Source of the DNA: JAICKM01 sp050998805
Lineage (GTDB): Bacteria > Chloroflexota > Chloroflexia > QHBQ01 > JAICKM01
Reading direction: 5' to 3'
DNA length: 64,000 nucleotides
Assembly (NCBI GenBank): GCA_050998805.1
Contig: JBPCPV010000030.1
Span: forward strand, 70,495-134,494
The notes below the pieces were generated by a model. That model saw nothing but the letters and a program-made list of their open reading frames with translations, was not told the DNA's origin and did no database searches. Below, one piece after another: positions 1 to 7,908 of the stretch. The position numbers and the translations under genes are program-made. Position 1 is the stretch's first letter. Each line of letters begins with the position of its first letter.

Positions 1-779
1 ACCAGCAGCGCCCCGCCCCAGGCAGGCTCTTCCCGGAAGTAGAGCATCCCGAAAGCGCCTAGCCCGACGCCGGCCGTGCCGAGCGTCAGCAGAGCGCGGA
101 TGGCCGACCCGCCGCGCTCAGGAGTCTTGCCGGAGAAGCCCCGCGACTCCATCGCCTCGGCAAGCTGGATCGCGCGCTCCAGGCCCCCGGCCAGCAGCGG
201 CACCGCCAACGGCAGCATCGAGCCTGCGCCACGGAAGCGGTGCCCCCGCAGCTCCTGCGCCTCCCGGATTTCGCCGACCCGCACGATGGTCTGGGGCAGA
301 TAGGCGAGGCCGATGGCGGTCACCAGCCCCGCCTGGGAGAGCGCGGGCGGGATCGAGCGCAGCAGGGCGTAAGTATCGGCGGCCGTGTTAAACGTGCCCG
401 CTGTCATCAGCAGCGCCACGACAGCGATCCCGCCGAGCGCGCCGTAGACAACGCCTTCCAGCGTCAGCGCCCCCCCGATTATCGGCCAGTCTGCCGGAAG
501 GCGGGCCAACACCGTCTCCCCGGCGTGCGCTGCGAGCGCATTGAACACCGCCGAGAAGCCCGCCAGCACCATCGCCAGCCGCAAGAAGCCGCCCCAGCCG
601 ATCCGCCGTGTGTCGACGCCAGCCGGGGCGACCGCCCGCTCGTAGGCGGTCACAGCCTCGTCCACACCCCGCGCGGCCAGCATGATCAGCGCGAGGTAGA
701 GCGGGTTGCGCGTCAGCAGCGCCGGCAGCCCTGCCGCCGACAGCCAGAGTAGCCACGTCCGCGTGTGGTATGCGGCCAG
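1..779 (-). CDS. ecfT: ECF transporter transmembrane protein EcfT (partial, 3' end beyond left edge)
   Basis: Membrane-coupling subunit of an energy-coupling factor (group II ABC) importer for a vitamin or metal. Translating the minus strand gives about 259 residues with hydrophobic segments and two arginine motifs that in this family contact the ATPases: EAQELRGHRF and AMESRGF. The frame is open to the edge, so the C-terminus is missing. The start is uncertain: no ATG, GTG or TTG is well placed, but a CTG at 779 lies just behind an AGGAGG sequence that overlaps the stop of the upstream gene. The N-terminus is shorter than usual for EcfT. It follows the toroid-protein gene by a few bases and so probably lies under the cobalamin riboswitch, which points to cobalamin or a precursor as substrate (inference). 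Confidence 0.82.
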   Translation of the reverse strand, partial: MAAYHTRTWLLWLSAAGLPALLTRNPLYLALIMLAARGVDEAVTAYERAVAPAGVDTRRIGWGGFLRLAMVLAGFSAVFNALAAHAGETVLARLPADWPIIGGALTLEGVVYGALGGIAVVALLMTAGTFNTAADTYALLRSIPPALSQAGLVTAIGLAYLPQTIVRVGEIREAQELRGHRFRGAGSMLPLAVPLLAGGLERAIQLAEAMESRGFSGKTPERGGSAIRALLTLGTAGVGLGAFGMLYFREEPAWGGALL

Positions 780-784
780 CTGCC

Positions 785-1897
785 CTATCTCCTCCTCAGC
801 CGCCGCCCGCCGAGCATCAGCACGCCGGCCGCGAGCAGCGCCGCGAGAGGAAGCAGCAGGCCGTTGCCCGCCCCGCTCGTCGGCATACCCGGCACCGGGC
901 CGCCGCTCGGCGCGCCGCCTGCCGCCGGCGGTATCGGCAGCACAAGGCCGGCCAGCGCGGGGATCGCCTGGTAGGTCGCGCCCGCGTTGTCGGCTGGCTG
1001 GGCCGCTTGGAAGCGGAGCGCGCCATCGGCGTTCTGCAAGCTCGCCAGGAAGTCGAGCGGCCCCACGCCGTTCTGCTTCCAGCTCGCGTCAGCAGGATTC
1101 TCCCCGATCGCCCGGATACCCATGACGACCATCGCCGTCGAGTTGGCATCGCTTGCCGCATCAGGGGCTTTCTGGTAGGCGAAGCCGCCGTCGGAGTTTT
1201 GCTGTGCGGAGAGGTAATTCAGCCCTTTGTGCAACACAGGGCTGCCGTTCTGCCCTGCTGCGGCAAGCGCCTGTAGTGCCAGCCCCGTCGTGTTCGTGTC
1301 AGCTTTGCCGGCGTCGGTCGAGCCGTCGAACGCCCAGCCGCCGTCTGCGGCTACCGCGCCGAGCAGCCAGTTGACTGCGGCCTGCGGCGGAGTCTGTCCG
1401 GTCGCCTTGTCGGCCAGCAGGACTAGCGCCTGCCCGGTCACGTCCTTGCCGTAGTGCCCGTTGGAGGCGTCGTAGCTGTCGTTGATCACTTTGAGTAGGT
1501 CCACGCCCCCCCAATCGCTTGCCTTGCCCTGTTGGCCGACGGCAGCCAGCGCCAGCAGCAGCTTGGCGGCAGCTCCCGGCGTCTTCGCGTAGTCTTTGGC
1601 CTTCGCTGCTAGGTAGTCGAGCGCGCCCGGCTTGCCTGCCCTGGCCCCGACCGCGTCGCTTCGCCCGGCGGCTACCAGCCCGAAGATCGCGTCTGCAGTC
1701 GAGCCGACGCCGAAGCCAGGGAACGATCCGTCCGGCTGCTGCTGTAGGACGACCCAGGCCGCCGCCTTCTGAACCGCTGCGTCGTATGCGCCTCGGGCCG
1801 GTGCTGCAGACGCCGCAGGCGCAAGCGCCATAAGCAGCGCAACCACGACCAACAGCACGGCGGCAACACCCCGCCCAACTAGATTGATGTGCTTCAT
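785..1897 (-). CDS. Secreted, membrane-anchored prenyltransferase/squalene-oxidase-repeat (alpha/alpha toroid) protein
   Basis: 370 residues. Residues 1-34 are a signal peptide ending ASAAPA. Residues about 38-310 hold roughly six helical repeats with QW-like turns (QQQPDGSFPGF, AADGGWAF, QQNSDGGFAY, LQNADGALRF). A Gly/Pro-rich linker follows, then a C-terminal hydrophobic helix ending in arginines (GGRRLRRR), a typical cell-surface anchor. The fold belongs to the terpenoid-cyclase superfamily, but a secreted anchored form is not expected to be a terpene cyclase. It sits directly downstream of a cobalamin riboswitch and directly upstream of ecfT. Eukaryotic intrinsic factor and transcobalamin use the same toroid to bind cobalamin, so a corrinoid-capture role is a reasonable inference. 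RBS GGAGGG lies about 5 nt before the ATG. Confidence 0.8.
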   Translation of the reverse strand: MKHINLVGRGVAAVLLVVVALLMALAPAASAAPARGAYDAAVQKAAAWVVLQQQPDGSFPGFGVGSTADAIFGLVAAGRSDAVGARAGKPGALDYLAAKAKDYAKTPGAAAKLLLALAAVGQQGKASDWGGVDLLKVINDSYDASNGHYGKDVTGQALVLLADKATGQTPPQAAVNWLLGAVAADGGWAFDGSTDAGKADTNTTGLALQALAAAGQNGSPVLHKGLNYLSAQQNSDGGFAYQKAPDAASDANSTAMVVMGIRAIGENPADASWKQNGVGPLDFLASLQNADGALRFQAAQPADNAGATYQAIPALAGLVLPIPPAAGGAPSGGPVPGMPTSGAGNGLLLPLAALLAAGVLMLGGRRLRRR

Positions 1898-1910
1898 CTT
1901 ACCCTCCTTC

Positions 1911-1935
1911 GCGGGTCTCAGACCCGCACCTACAT
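1911..1935 (-). repeat. Palindromic repeat, copy 1
   Basis: Minus strand GTAGGTGCGGGTCTGAGACC followed by CGC. The centre GCGGGTCT-G-AGACCCGC is a perfect 8-bp inverted repeat around one base. It lies between the riboswitch terminator and the RBS of the toroid-protein gene. A near-identical copy lies at 43158-43180 in the tatA leader. Confidence 0.8.
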
Positions 1936-1938
1936 CTC

Positions 1939-1982
1939 TAAAAGCTGAAAGCTAATAGCTGAAAGCTGAAAGCTGAAAGCTA
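1939..1982. repeat. Heptanucleotide tandem repeat (AGCTGAA)n
   Basis: Five to six imperfect copies of a 7-nt unit between the riboswitch terminator and the downstream gene. Same period as the other heptamer tracts in the window and same unit as at 36812-36850. Confidence 0.9.
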
Positions 1983-2013
1983 ACAAAATACCCCTCTTCG
2001 CCGTGAAGAAGGG
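1983..2013 (-). terminator. Intrinsic terminator forming the riboswitch expression platform
   Basis: On the minus strand, CCCTTCTTC and GAAGAGGGG pair as a 9-bp stem (one G-U) around a 5-nt loop and are followed by TATTTTGTT. It lies about 60 nt after the aptamer and before the toroid-protein gene, as expected for transcriptional control by ligand. Confidence 0.8.
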
Positions 2014-2071
2014 TAACAGGAAACGACTCGCCGGTGAAACCGGCCAGGCCCCCACCCCCTTTCGCTCGAAG

Positions 2072-2215
2072 GATGCGGAGCAAACGCGGCGGCGGGTATC
2101 CTGGCTTGCAGCCTCGGGCTGCTTACAGTTGCGGCACAGCGCCGGTTTCTCACCGGCTTCCCCCACTCGGCGCTCAGACCCCGGAAGGGACGAGCGCCGC
2201 CACGTTGCTTGGTTG
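2072..2215 (-). promoter_or_regulatory. Cobalamin riboswitch aptamer
   Basis: The minus strand carries the hallmark segments in order: AAGCCGGTGAGAAACCGGCG, then GCCGCAACTGTAAG, then the Cbl-box form AGCCAGGATACCCGCC (2091-2106). These match the conserved B12-box architecture of adenosyl/aquocobalamin riboswitches. The outer boundaries are approximate. A promoter lies just upstream and an intrinsic terminator downstream. Control of the toroid protein and EcfT follows from position. Confidence 0.92.
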
Positions 2216-2229
2216 CTAATGTACGCCAT

Positions 2230-2259
2230 AGTATAGCACAGCGTTGGGCGCGCTGTCAA
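2230..2259 (-). promoter_or_regulatory. Promoter for the cobalamin riboswitch transcript
   Basis: Minus strand TTGACA (2254-2259), 18-nt spacer, TATACT (2230-2235). Predicted transcription start is near 2223, just before the aptamer. Confidence 0.75.
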
Positions 2260-2310
2260 CTGGCACGTATATTGCTCTAGCACCAGCTATGAGCATCGGC
2301 ACATTTCTCT

Positions 2311-2350
2311 TAGCTGACGGCTGACGGCTGACGGCTGACGGCTGACCGCT
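2311..2350. repeat. Heptanucleotide tandem repeat (GCTGACG)n
   Basis: Four near-perfect copies of a 7-nt unit plus a degenerate copy, in the spacer between the divergent riboswitch transcript and the stress-protein gene. Confidence 0.9.
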
Positions 2351-2408
2351 TACGTTAACAGGGCGCAACGAAGAAGTCACAGCGTTCAATACTTTCAAGG
2401 AGGACACG

Positions 2409-4289
2409 ATGGCTACAGTAGCAGGACTATTTGACAACAGCGCGCAGGCGCAGGCGGCGATTGAGCAGTTACGCGCCGCCGGAGTACCCTCGGATCAGAT
2501 TTCCCTCGCCATGCAGGACCGCACCCAGTCTGCACAGCTCGTTGAGGATACCGGTGTCGGCACAGGTGTGGCGACTGGGGCCGTCAGCGGCGGTATTCTC
2601 GGCGGGTTGGCCGGGCTGCTGCTCGGCGTAGGTGTCCTCGCGCTTCCGGGCATCAACCTTGTGCTCGCCGGGCCTATCGCCGCAACGCTCCTCGGCGCAG
2701 GCATCGGCGCGGCAGCTGGTGGGCTGGTCGGTGCCCTGGTGGGCGCGGGAGTGCCCGAAGACGAGGCCCGGCTCTATCACGCCGGCGTGGAGCGCGGAGG
2801 CGTGCTCGTCACTGTACACAGCGATACGGTACCTGAGACCGAGATTCGCCAGATCCTACAGGGTGCCGGTATGCGCGATGTGCGCGCCGACTCCGCACTC
2901 TGGCAGACCAACCCCGATTATCGCTACGGCGAGGGCACCAGTGTGGCACCCGAAGCCGCAGGCGGCCTCGGCGGCGCTGTCGTCGGCGGGCTGATCGGCG
3001 GAGCTGTCGCAGGGCCGGTCGGCATGGTGGCCGGTGGCGCTATCGGCGCGGCTGCCGGCGGCGGCGCGGCACACGAGGCGACCAAGCCGGATGTCGGCGG
3101 TCAGGCAGGGCCGGAAGTCGGCGGCGCGGCAGGGGCGGTCACCGGAGCAGTCATCGGCTCTGTCGCAGGCCCCGTCGGCACGGTTGTCGGCGGCCTCGCG
3201 GGTGCAGCCGCGGGCGGCGCAATCGGCGAAGGAACGGAACAGGCCGCAAACATGCCGGTCCCGACCGACACCGGCTACACCGGCACGACTACAGCCGGCA
3301 CCGACCCTTATGCGACGAGAGCCTACGAGACGGTCCCAACCGCGACTACCTCCGACTACGGCACGACGCGCCCCGCAGGTTCGGGCGTGGGTGCCGAGGC
3401 CGCAGGCGGCGCGGGCGGCGCGGTTGCCGGTGGAGTGATCGGAGCTGTCCTCGGCGGTCCCATCGGCGCGGCGGCAGGTGCCGCAATCGGCGGCGCTGCA
3501 GGAGCCGGCGCGGGCCATGAGGCCGTCAAGCCGGATGTCGGCAGTCCTGCCGGCTCCGAGGTAGGCGGCGCAGGCGGCGCGCTGGCCGGAGGCGCAATCG
3601 GCGCGGTCGTCGGCGGTCCCGTCGGCGCGGTCGCCGGGGCTGCCCTCGGTGGGGCGGCAGGCGGCGCAGCCGGAGAGAGCACCGAGCAAACCGCAGTAGA
3701 CCGGCCTATGGGCTACACTGAGACCACCGCGACCGACTACAGCACACCCGGCTACGCAGATACCACGACCACCTACGGTGCCGTTGACCACACAGCGGCC
3801 ACGACGGACACAGCCTACGGCGCTCCCGGCTACATGGATACCACGACGACTTCCGACTACGCCGCCCCCGACTATGTGGACACCACGACCTCTGACTACG
3901 GCGCGACGCGCCCCGCAGGTTCGGGTGTCGGGCCGGAAGCTGGCGGCGGCGCAGCCGGCGCGGTCACCGGCGGAGTGATCGGCGCGGTCGTCGGCGGTCC
4001 CGTCGGCGCGGTCGCCGGGGCGGCCATCGGCGGCGCGGCAGGTGCCGGCATGGGCCACGAGGCCACCAAGCCGACGACCACCCCCGCCGGCTCCGAAGTC
4101 GGCGGTGCAGCCGGAGCGGCCACCGGAGCAGTCATCGGCTCTGTCGCCGGGCCAGTCGGCACGGTCGCTGGCGGACTTATCGGCGGCGCGGCCGGCGCGG
4201 CTGCCGGCCAGGGCACCCAGGAGACAGTCGAAGAAGGCGAGGCCGAGTCCGGTCGCGGCGGCATACCGAACCGCGGCGAGACTCTGTAG
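2409..4289 (+). CDS. Glycine-zipper repeat protein with YflT/GSP17M-like N-terminus
   Basis: 626 residues. Residues 1-45 (VAGLFDNSAQAQAAIEQL, then GVPSDQISL) resemble the general stress protein 17M / YflT domain, and residues 127-150 complete it after a glycine-zipper hairpin (55-125). The rest is three A-B cassettes of glycine zippers rich in GxxxG: A modules start near residues 176, 323 and 502, B modules near 232, 379 and 560. They are separated by Thr/Tyr/Asp-rich linkers with TTTSDYG-type motifs. A modules end HEA(T/V)KP; B modules end in GT/ST followed by EQ or Q. Glycine zippers usually pack in or on membranes. RBS AAGGAGG is 6 nt before the ATG. The cassettes look like recent internal duplications. 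Exact function unknown; a stress-related envelope role is inferred. Confidence 0.8.
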   Translation: MATVAGLFDNSAQAQAAIEQLRAAGVPSDQISLAMQDRTQSAQLVEDTGVGTGVATGAVSGGILGGLAGLLLGVGVLALPGINLVLAGPIAATLLGAGIGAAAGGLVGALVGAGVPEDEARLYHAGVERGGVLVTVHSDTVPETEIRQILQGAGMRDVRADSALWQTNPDYRYGEGTSVAPEAAGGLGGAVVGGLIGGAVAGPVGMVAGGAIGAAAGGGAAHEATKPDVGGQAGPEVGGAAGAVTGAVIGSVAGPVGTVVGGLAGAAAGGAIGEGTEQAANMPVPTDTGYTGTTTAGTDPYATRAYETVPTATTSDYGTTRPAGSGVGAEAAGGAGGAVAGGVIGAVLGGPIGAAAGAAIGGAAGAGAGHEAVKPDVGSPAGSEVGGAGGALAGGAIGAVVGGPVGAVAGAALGGAAGGAAGESTEQTAVDRPMGYTETTATDYSTPGYADTTTTYGAVDHTAATTDTAYGAPGYMDTTTTSDYAAPDYVDTTTSDYGATRPAGSGVGPEAGGGAAGAVTGGVIGAVVGGPVGAVAGAAIGGAAGAGMGHEATKPTTTPAGSEVGGAAGAATGAVIGSVAGPVGTVAGGLIGGAAGAAAGQGTQETVEEGEAESGRGGIPNRGETL

Positions 4290-4308
4290 CCCGACCCGGC
4301 TCCATCTC

Positions 4309-4650
4309 ATGGACTTCTTGGAACCGACCGGCCTGGAGGCCGACGACACGACGAAGTTGCTCCATATCGAGTGGAGCGACGGGCATACGTCAAAGCACAG
4401 TCTCGCAAACCTGCGGCGGCTCTGCCCCTGCGCCGAGTGCAAAGGGGAATGGGGAATACCCGGCAAGGTGGGCGAGGCAACCGAGATGAAGCCCGAGCAG
4501 ACCGACCTGGCAGACATACGCCAGGTCGGTCGCTACGGCCTAACCCCGATCTGGGCCGACGGCCACAGCACCGGCATCTACACTTACCAATACCTTCGGA
4601 AGAACTGCGAGTGCGACGACTGCCGCGCTGGCCGCCCGCCGCTCGGCTAG
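4309..4650 (+). CDS. DUF971 (gamma-butyrobetaine-hydroxylase-like N-terminal domain) protein
   Basis: 113 residues. The fold is recognisable from LLHIEWSDGHTS near the N-terminus, the cysteine cluster CPCAECKG, and IYTYQYLRKNC-C-C near the C-terminus. DUF971 proteins are small and often found near Fe-S assembly or Mrp genes; the cysteines suggest metal binding. The ATG at 4309 has only a weak RBS. The stop overlaps the stop of the convergent downstream gene by four bases (CTAG). Confidence 0.85.
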   Translation: MDFLEPTGLEADDTTKLLHIEWSDGHTSKHSLANLRRLCPCAECKGEWGIPGKVGEATEMKPEQTDLADIRQVGRYGLTPIWADGHSTGIYTYQYLRKNCECDDCRAGRPPLG

Positions 4651-5195
4651 GGGATCTCCGCCGTGCGGTCGCCGGGCACCACCAGCAGCGACCCGCTGTC
4701 GTAGACGCGCACGGTGTAAGTCCGGTCGCGCCAGCGGGCCAAGAATGCGCGCCGCGGGTCGCCGTCAAAGCTGACGCCGCCACGGGTCACGCTGCCCTCG
4801 CGCGCCAAGCGCAGCGAAAACCCCGCCCAGCTTTCGCGGAAGGCGTCGGCAACATGGTCCGTACCCGTGTCGTTGAGGCCGCCGCGCGCGTCGTAGCGCC
4901 GAGCAGAGCCTCCCATGCGTAGCTGCACACAATGTTGGTAGTTGCGCTGCGCCTCCTGCTCGATCTCGTCCACGCGCTCCAATATCTCGGTCCACGGTGT
5001 GCCGATCGGCGCGTCAAAGATCCCGATGTGCCCATGCACGCGGTCGTCCCCGGAGAAGCGGTAGCCGGGGTAGACCGTGATCTGGAAGCTCGCATCACCG
5101 AGATCGAAGCCGATGAACAGGATCGCGTCGCCGTATTGGGCGGTGCCCCCCGAAAAGTCTGCGGTCAGAGTTTCGTCCACGGCGCGTCGAGGCAT
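4647..5195 (-). CDS. Hypothetical protein
   Basis: 182 residues, soluble, no signal peptide or membrane segment. I recognise no family. The middle has an Asp/Gly-rich stretch (YPGYRFSGDDRVHGHIGIFD) and a helical part (WTEILERVDEIEQEAQRN). It starts 3 nt after the sufU stop, so it is probably co-transcribed with sufU from the leaderless promoter. Its stop overlaps that of the convergent DUF971 gene (CTAG). Confidence 0.6.
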   Translation of the reverse strand: MPRRAVDETLTADFSGGTAQYGDAILFIGFDLGDASFQITVYPGYRFSGDDRVHGHIGIFDAPIGTPWTEILERVDEIEQEAQRNYQHCVQLRMGGSARRYDARGGLNDTGTDHVADAFRESWAGFSLRLAREGSVTRGGVSFDGDPRRAFLARWRDRTYTVRVYDSGSLLVVPGDRTAEIP

Positions 5196-5198
5196 CGG

Positions 5199-5597
5199 CT
5201 AGCCCGCCGATTCCGGGTGGGACCGGCGATAGGTCCGCACGGCGTCTTTGAGCGTGCCGAGCGCAAGCGTGGCGCAGCGCGGACGGCTCATCACCACATC
5301 GCGCCCAAGCAGGTCCACTATCTCGTCATGGGTCATCGCCTCGATCTCGGCCAGTGAAACGCCCTCGGCTTCCTCGGCGACGAGTTCCGCCGCGGCCTGG
5401 CTGATCGTGCAGCCCTCGCCCTCGAAGGTTAGCGCCTCGATCCGCCCGTCTGCCCCGACCTTCAGATGGTATGTCACGATGTCGCCGCAGCCCGGGTTGC
5501 CGCCCTGCGCCGACACGTCGGCGTCGGGCATCGGGGCTTTGTGTTCCGGGTGCTGGTAGAGTTCAAGCAGTTGGTCTATCTGTGACTGTCTATCCAT
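5199..5597 (-). CDS. sufU: SufU/IscU-like Fe-S cluster assembly protein
   Basis: 132 residues from the ATG at 5597. SufU family signature: GNPGCGD (Cys37, Asp39), GEGCTIS (Cys63) and RPRCATLAL (Cys108), the Zn/Fe-S ligands through which SufU accepts sulfur from SufS. A longer in-frame start exists but would include the -10 box. The promoter (5604-5633) puts the -10 box 6 nt before the ATG, so the mRNA is probably leaderless. It is distant from the suf operon at 43.5-47.8 kb, whose SufS is its likely partner. Confidence 0.9.
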   Translation of the reverse strand: MDRQSQIDQLLELYQHPEHKAPMPDADVSAQGGNPGCGDIVTYHLKVGADGRIEALTFEGEGCTISQAAAELVAEEAEGVSLAEIEAMTHDEIVDLLGRDVVMSRPRCATLALGTLKDAVRTYRRSHPESAG

Positions 5598-5603
5598 ACA
5601 GCT

Positions 5604-5633
5604 ATTGTACCATGTCGGCCCGATTAGCGTCAA
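5604..5633 (-). promoter_or_regulatory. sufU promoter, leaderless architecture
   Basis: Minus strand TTGACG (5628-5633), 18-nt spacer, TACAAT (5604-5609), then only 6 nt to the ATG. Predicted +1 is at the A of the start codon. Confidence 0.75.
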
Positions 5634-5745
5634 AGCCGACAGTTGGTATACTTCTTGCAGGCCCAATAGGGCGGTCTATAGATGCGACCGGTCCGCCGGC
5701 AAGTAGGGGCGGCCTTAGACCCGCCAGAATGAGGAGATCAGACCG

Positions 5746-6252
5746 ATGGGAAAAGATAATCTCTTGGTTTCGGCCGCAAAGGGGGCCGTGGCCGGGTTAG
5801 TCGGCACGGCACTCATGACCGCCGCGATGCCGCTGTCGCTTAACGTACTTAGGAAGATGGACTTGCTTCCGCCTCAGCCTGCCGCCCCGGATCCCCGCAA
5901 GCAGCCACCGGCCAAACTCGCGCAGAAGATAGCCGAGACGGCCTTCGACACGCACCTTGACCGAGATGAGGCGCACATAGCCGGCCAGGCGATCCACTGG
6001 GGCTACGGCACGGTCGCGGGCATCATGTACGGGGTGGTGCAGAGCCGTCTGCGGCTACCCCACCTGCTGCACGGCAGCCTCTTCGGTGGGCTTGTGACGT
6101 TAGCTGCGTGGACCCTGGTACCGGAGATGGGGCTGACGCCGCCGCCGGCAGAGCAGCCCGCTCCTAAGAACATAGACCAGGCTCTCGTCCTACAGCTCTA
6201 TGGACAGGTAGTGGCCTTCACTTTCCACCTCCTCGGCGGCGATAAGGCATAG
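5746..6252 (+). CDS. DUF1440-like small integral membrane protein
   Basis: 168 residues. An N-terminal Gly/Ala-rich hydrophobic helix (AAKGAVAGLVGTALMTAAM), then a polar part with HLDRDEAH, then HWGYGTVAGIMYGVVQ and further hydrophobic segments (GSLFGGLVTLAAWTLVP and LYGQVVAFTFHLL). The helix order and GYG motif resemble DUF1440 family proteins of unknown role. RBS AGGAG lies about 12 nt before the ATG. First of a set of plus-strand genes running to 7908. Confidence 0.55.
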   Translation: MGKDNLLVSAAKGAVAGLVGTALMTAAMPLSLNVLRKMDLLPPQPAAPDPRKQPPAKLAQKIAETAFDTHLDRDEAHIAGQAIHWGYGTVAGIMYGVVQSRLRLPHLLHGSLFGGLVTLAAWTLVPEMGLTPPPAEQPAPKNIDQALVLQLYGQVVAFTFHLLGGDKA

Positions 6253-6286
6253 ACCTCAGAGGTAAACCCCAAAAGGGAGCGAGCGG

Positions 6287-6991
6287 ATGCCCGGCTTACT
6301 GATTATCATGGCGAAGCGGCCCAGCCTCGGCCTCGTGAAGACGCGGTTTTCCCCGCCTCTCCGCCCCGAGGACGCGCTCGCGCTGTACGAAGCGTTCCTA
6401 TCCGACACCATACGCCTGGTGCTGGCGGCCTGCGCCCAGGCACCGGGCATCACCCCCGCGCTCGCCTACTCGCCCTCCGATGCCCTCGACCACTTCGCTC
6501 AGTTGGTGCCGCCCGGCTTCTTGCTGCTGCCCCAGCAGGGTGACGACCTCGGTGAGAGGCTGGCGAGCCTGCCCCGGCAGGCTGCGGCCCTCGGTTTCGG
6601 CCCCGTCGCTATGTTGAACTCCGACAGCCCCACCCTGCCCCCGCCCTATGTCGTCGGCTGCTTCACCGAGCTAGCCCGGTCCGATGTAGACGTTGTGCTC
6701 GGCCCTTGCACCGACGGAGGATACTATCTTGTCGGGGTGAAAGCCCCCCAGAACGCGATCTTCACCGGCATAGGCTGGAGCACCGGCCAGGCGATGGACG
6801 ACACCATCGCCGCAGCAGCCGAGGCAGGCTTGCGCGTCGCCCTCCTGCCGGCCTGGTACGACGCCGACACGGCCGGCGACCTGCTGCTGCTCAAGACCCA
6901 TGTTGAGAAATACCCACGCCTCGCCCCCGCGACCCGTGCCGCGATGGCGGCGCTCCCTCCGGGAACGCTCGACGGTGTGACCCGCTCATAG
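6287..6991 (+). CDS. TIGR04282 / DUF2064 family glycosyltransferase-like protein
   Basis: 234 residues. Nucleotide-diphospho-sugar transferase fold of the DUF2064 family: KRPSLGLVKTRFSPPL near the N-terminus, LNSDSPTLPPPYV, and GPCTDGGYYLVGV around the active site. Members include the proposed glycosyltransferase of arsenosugar synthesis and proteins related to MobA/CofC-type nucleotidyltransferases. The substrate here is unknown. A purine-rich RBS (GGGAGCGAGCGG) precedes the ATG. Confidence 0.85.
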   Translation: MPGLLIIMAKRPSLGLVKTRFSPPLRPEDALALYEAFLSDTIRLVLAACAQAPGITPALAYSPSDALDHFAQLVPPGFLLLPQQGDDLGERLASLPRQAAALGFGPVAMLNSDSPTLPPPYVVGCFTELARSDVDVVLGPCTDGGYYLVGVKAPQNAIFTGIGWSTGQAMDDTIAAAAEAGLRVALLPAWYDADTAGDLLLLKTHVEKYPRLAPATRAAMAALPPGTLDGVTRS

Positions 6992-7002
6992 GAACTGACT
7001 CT

Positions 7003-7908
7003 ATGCTCTTACTCGTCGGGGGAACAGGGTTCGTCGGAGCCTACATCTTGGAGGCCCTTGATAAGCGTGGGCCTAGAGATCAGGTGAGGCTGCTTGTGCG
7101 CGACGGCGCGAAGCAGCGCACGCACGCCGCTGAGGGCTGGGCCACCGCAACCGGAGACATCACCCGCCCCGAAACGCTTGACTCCGCCCTGTCGGGCGTG
7201 GACACCGTGATCAACCTCGTCTCGATCATCCGCGAAAAGGACGGCAAGACCTTTGCCGAGACTATGGGCGCGGGCCACCGCAACCTCGTTGACGAGGCGA
7301 AACGCGCCGGCGTCGCCAACTTCGTCTATATGAGCGCCCTCGGCACAAGCCCTGCCTCGGTCGGCCTGTCGCAATACTACAAGTACAAATGGGCGAGTGA
7401 GGAATACCTCCGGGCGAGCGGCCTCGGCTACACGATCTACCGCCCCTCGTTTCTGATCGGCCCCGGCGGCGATTTCGTCAGCCTCCTCAAAATGCTCACG
7501 CTCCTGCCTGTCGTGCCCGTGCCCGGCACCGGCAACTACCCAGTGCAGCCGCTCGCTGTCCGCGACCTCGCACGCTACGTCGTGCAGATGCTCAACGACC
7601 CGCGCGCAGCAGGCCAGACGCTCGAAATCGGCGGCCCGCAGACCTTCTCGCTCAAAGAGATGCTCCGCAAGACGCTGGAAGCCAAGCGCAAGCGCGGCCT
7701 GCTGATTCCCATTCCCCTGCCCCTGATGCGCTTGACGGTGCCTATCTTCGACAAAGTCCTGCCCGCGCTCATCACTAACGACCAATTCAAAATGCTGCTT
7801 GGCGGCAGCTCGACGACCGACGAGAGGCTCGCCGAGTGGGGCGGCTTCGAGCGCACGCCGTTCGTCAAGGCCATGCGGTCCGCACTCCGCACTTCGCAAT
7901 CGGGCTAG
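7003..7908 (+). CDS. NAD(P)-binding epimerase / NmrA-NDUFA9-like protein
   Basis: 301 residues. N-terminal Rossmann motif VGGTGFVGAYIL, then DTVINLV, YMSALGTSP and a YYKYKWASEEYL segment at the position of the short-chain-dehydrogenase YxxxK. The C-terminal part (EIGGPQTFSLKEML) is typical of NDUFA9-like atypical SDRs, which may bind NAD(P) or quinone. It follows the DUF2064 gene by 11 nt, so they are probably co-transcribed. Its stop overlaps the convergent STAND ATPase gene by four bases (CTAG). Confidence 0.85.
   Translation: MLLLVGGTGFVGAYILEALDKRGPRDQVRLLVRDGAKQRTHAAEGWATATGDITRPETLDSALSGVDTVINLVSIIREKDGKTFAETMGAGHRNLVDEAKRAGVANFVYMSALGTSPASVGLSQYYKYKWASEEYLRASGLGYTIYRPSFLIGPGGDFVSLLKMLTLLPVVPVPGTGNYPVQPLAVRDLARYVVQMLNDPRAAGQTLEIGGPQTFSLKEMLRKTLEAKRKRGLLIPIPLPLMRLTVPIFDKVLPALITNDQFKMLLGGSSTTDERLAEWGGFERTPFVKAMRSALRTSQSG

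Noticed and set aside
785..1897. Triterpene or squalene cyclase
   Set aside because: Signal peptide, C-terminal anchor and lack of DxDD-type catalytic motif argue against a terpene cyclase.
2940..4230. CRISPR-like regular repeats
   Set aside because: The repeats are coding glycine-zipper modules; spacing is not constant and there are no unique spacers or cas genes.
2856..4517. 553-residue antisense frame opposite the glycine-zipper gene
   Set aside because: It mirrors the GC-rich repeats; the plus-strand frame has domains, RBS and a natural start.
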